From: Thalassia testudinum
Lineage: Eukaryota; Streptophyta; Magnoliopsida; Alismatales; Hydrocharitaceae
DNA length: 64,000 nt
Assembly (NCBI GenBank): GCA_037157565.1
Contig: JAZHRO010000013.1
Span: 38,568,501 to 38,632,500 of the forward strand
Direction: 5' to 3'
The notes beneath the pieces were generated by a model. That model had not been told where the DNA came from. It saw only the letters and a program-made list of their open reading frames with translations, and did not search any database. The stretch's first letter is position 1. Every line of letters starts with the position of its first letter. Below, piece by piece: positions 60,801-64,000 of the stretch. A program made the position numbers and the translations under genes.

Positions 60801-63178
60801 GCAATAAACTAAATCATCAATTTTGTCTTGTTACAATCTATTTTTATTTTAGTACAAACCTAGTCATCAAAAAAATTGAACGTCAAATGTGCTGTAAAAC
60901 TTATCTGTGCCAAATAACACATTTAATTATAGGCTTAGCTCCAGTTGCCATTCACACCTAGATGGGCTACAAGTCAAACTCAGAATCCGTATAGCAAACC
61001 TTTACAACAAAGGTGTCTCATCTCCAAAAGCTCTTCACCAATCAATCAGCTATGAATAGCAACATCTTCTCAGTGATGAAAAGTTTATGAAATTATAATG
61101 ATCTGGGGAAGGTTCAGACCACTTTGAGTCTATTATATGCAGCCTTACCCTAATGTTGAGGTTGTTTCCATGACTCAAACTTGTGACCTCTAGGTCACAC
61201 TGTGAACTTCAGTATTGCTCCAAGGCTTCCCTTCATGAATAATGATTACAAATGTTTAGTAGTTAAATAAAAAGACTTCTCTTCTTCCAAGCGCCAATAA
61301 CATTCAACTATCTAAATAAGCCTCTCGCATTTCCAAAAGAATCTGTTTGCAAATCAATTTTTAGCCTTCCATCCATATCTAGTGTTGCAAAAATTGGCTG
61401 ACTCGTCGATTGCTTGATTGAGTATTCATAGTTCTTGGCCAACTTAAGTAACTTATTTGGGTCAATGGTCAGTTAGGCTAACTACTCAATAGAGTAATCT
61501 GTTTAGAAGGTCAGAATCTGTGCTGCTTTTCTCCAAAGCGAGTCCAAACAAAACGCTGCCCCCTCACAGCCCAATTACCCAAGTCCCAGCACAAACCCCA
61601 CCCCCTCCCCTTAACTCCCTCTATTGAAAAAAAAAACCCTGACGTCCCTCTTGACCAAACCCTCCCCAGTCCCCATTCCATCCCCGATCAACTCTCCTCA
61701 TCATTAGCCATCTCCCCCTGCTGAAGCTCCTTGCTACCCCAACGCCTTTCTTTGCCGGAACCCTCCTTTGCCTCACTACTCATCACCTTTCCTCGCACCT
61801 CAAGGTTCAATGAAGCTTCTTCGTCGGAGCCACTCTTTGCCAAAGCCCTCATTACTCATCAGCTCCTTGCCACATTGTGATTCGATGACGCATCTTCGAT
61901 TTCTTTTATAATATGAACCTCACTTGATATGCTTCTCTTCACCTCTAACTGATTATTGCCTTGTTCTCTTCATTACAAGAGGATCTAGCACTTTTTATAG
62001 CCTTCTTTTTTTTCATTTTTGATAATATCACATGCTAAAGCTTTTAGCCTTGTACTGATTTTTTTTATAAAAGCATTGTTCATTGCTTTTGACGGTACAC
62101 CAAAAGCATGTCAAGGAGATCTTAGAATTTTATCAAAATGATTATAATTGTATTAAATCCATGTGATTGTGCTACTAATACTTAAATATTTAGACATTAA
62201 TCCTACTGCAAAAATATTTAGGCATTCAATTCTAAATTTAACAGTTTAACTCTAAAACATATGGATCAAACAATCATAGAACTAATTAACTTACAATAAA
62301 CTCATGGATCTAAAAAATGTAATCGTTAAAACCATAATAGCATCAATCAATTTAGATATTGCAACTTAAATCTAGCTTAAGTACTAAGAAATAGATACTA
62401 TCTAATTTTAAAGAATCTAAAATATCTTAAAGATCTAACAAATAGAGAGAGAAAACCTTGAATGAATTCTTTTCACCCCAACAAACATGCAACAACGTAA
62501 TGGATAGAAATGTGTTGCTAAGCTATCCATGTCAACCTTAAAATATAAAAACAGCTTGTGAATCGTACATAATTTCACCCATTTCATCGAAGTTTTCAAC
62601 ATAATATCAAAACTTGGCAAAAGATCACTAACATTAAATGTGTATCAATACGGCCCCACATTAGAAAAATGCCATGTTGCTACCACACCATAGGCATTCA
62701 AACACTAGTTGAATGTAAATAGTAAATTCTATTTGTATTTGATGTTCCCAATTGACAATGCTTCCCTTATTCCTCTTGTGATCCCACTCGAAATCACTCC
62801 ACTCTAACTCAAATTGGAGCCAGGATCTCAGTTGTTCAATTGGCAGAGCAAGGTACAAGTGAAGCGGAGTGAAATGAGGCTTGAGCTTGTAGTATTTGTA
62901 TTTGATTTGATATGCAAACACAAAATATCTCTTGGGGTGGATATCTATTAGATTAGGTTTTACTATTTGATGTGCAAGTTTCTTGCTTTACTTCATATTA
63001 GGGTTACATAACTTATTTTGATATTAATTTTGGGTGTTTGTTTTTTAAGGCATAATTTGTGGAAATATGGCTTCCATAAATCCTAGATCTGATGGTGAAT
63101 CATGTCCAGATATTTTTCATGTCCCACCATGATCAAATTATCCTAGATGGAGATATGGGCACCTCCTAAACAAGGAGG
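60801..63178. other. Gene-free stretch, AT-rich with a C-rich segment
   Basis: A C-rich part at 61540-61830 (many CCCTCC and CTTTGCC motifs) is followed by AT-rich sequence. A 'gttgcaaaaatt' motif at 61384 resembles a hAT terminus but no matching right end was found. Short ORFs at 62435-62620 and 62661-62921 are not recognisable. Confidence 0.4.
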
Positions 63179-63706
63179 CAAAGTTGCAGAAATCGACGGT
63201 CGATATTCGATCGGTGAGGTCATCGACTAAGGAGTATACGGTATGCAGGTGATTAATCGAGGATTAATCAGTTAGCATTTTTAAGTATTTAAAAACTTAA
63301 ATGTAATTATATACTTTATATATATTATATATACATATATAAAAATTGAAAATATGCACATAGCATTAATATTATTTTTTTGACATGTATATTCTCTCAA
63401 AGAGGCTCGACAGGCAACATAGAGGATCGTGGTGATGGAGGATTAAGGAGAATCGGAGAGGGGTGCAGATTTAGGGTTTCATTAAGATTTGAATGTAGGG
63501 GGAGGGAGATGGAGAAGTCGGGTGGGGTTCCTTTTCTCTTTGACATGCCAATCAAGACAAAAAAAATTGAACTCCCAACGTTCGATCAGACGATTAATCA
63601 TATAATTGGCCGATTAATTGATGCACCCGTATAGGCCCAAATATTAATATGCGGTTCCCGACCACATACGATTAATCGGCTGCATAGAACGATTTTTGCA
63701 ACCTTG
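63179..63706. mobile_element. hAT-type MITE (528 bp)
   Basis: A perfect 8-bp duplication caaggagg lies at 63171-63178 and 63707-63714. Terminal inverted repeats are CAAAGTTGCAGAAATCG and, from the right end, CAAGGTTGCAAAAATCG (15 of 17 match). Sub-terminal 'attaatc' and 'gatcga'-like motifs recur. The ORF at 63380-63634 shows no transposase similarity, so it is non-autonomous. Confidence 0.92.
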
Positions 63707-63809
63707 CAAGGAGGAATCTAATATCATTTCTAGACTTTGTAAGGAGACAATGACCGATGGGATCTATAGATTCAAGTAGCATCTGGCTCACATCCATGGC
63801 AATGCAGCA

Positions 63810-64000
63810 CCAAGGTTCGAAATGCCGATTTCGATGCCGTGCCGATGAATTCCAAGTGTGCATTTTGTGGAAATGCCCGTTTTTCGATGGGCATGCCAAT
63901 GAGCATGCCGATGCATACCAACAAAAATAGCAAAAGTAATTAAAAAAACCAATAGCAACCTCGACATGGGCACCAATTTCGCCAGCATGCCGACCATGCC
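63810..64000. repeat. Possible left part of another inverted-repeat element, cut by the window edge
   Basis: Repeated ATGCCGAT, GCATGCC and GATGGGCATGCC motifs starting at 'aaggttcgaaatgccg' (about 63812) suggest the end of a further MITE, but the right end is outside the window. Confidence 0.35.

Noticed and set aside
61381..61420. Possible third hAT MITE beginning gttgcaaaaatt
   Set aside because: No matching inverted right end or 8-bp duplication could be found before 63170.

Overview
This is a plant nuclear window, probably from a monocot. Exon 1 of the first gene and the first three exons of the second are very GC-rich while later exons are not, the 5'-to-3' GC gradient typical of monocots. 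Introns are large and full of LTR retrotransposons. I cannot name the species; a non-grass monocot is a guess.

All three host genes I can reconstruct lie on the minus strand. (1) 372-4704: a three-exon gene for a tandem-domain, SagB-type nitroreductase-like protein of 635 aa. (2) 12455-18448: an eight-exon gene for an uncharacterised 239-aa protein with a plastid-like N-terminus and coiled-coil helices. (3) 20390-57076: thirteen exons for the C-terminal 446 aa of SMC6, the ABC-ATPase subunit of the SMC5/6 DNA-repair complex. Its N-terminal half is not in the window. In all three genes the splice phases close exactly, so they look functional.

Most of the remaining DNA is transposable. A 5'-truncated LINE (about 5095-7358) sits upstream of gene 1. 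A 2.7-kb gypsy-like solo LTR (7722-10451) separates genes 1 and 2. A LINE 3' fragment with a 17-bp target duplication and a fold-back element occupy the large intron of gene 2. The 18.7-kb SMC6 intron (40620 down to 21873) holds a nested stack: a decayed plus-strand copia element (22197-40290) split by element 1 (24018-32968, itself split by element 2, 27027-32234) and by element 3 (34174-39852, itself carrying a hAT-type MITE, 36901-37585). The 12.8-kb SMC6 intron (55825 down to 43017) holds copia elements 4 (43854-48989) and 5 (49900-54028). The right end has a minus-strand LINE (about 58081-60540), an unidentified acidic ORF, and a second hAT-type MITE (63179-63706).

Elements 1-5 lie in the same orientation as SMC6, so their LTR transcription and polyadenylation signals are in the sense direction of that gene. 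Target-site duplications give the order of insertion: plus-strand element first, then elements 1 and 3 into it, then element 2 into 1 and the MITE into 3. I found no RNA genes or CRISPR arrays, and nothing prokaryotic. The most unusual features are the depth of the nest inside an apparently intact SMC6 gene, copia LTRs whose TSD-defined ends are not TG..CA, two copia copies lacking gag, and a dense array of palindromic AGACGTCT motifs in the solo LTR.
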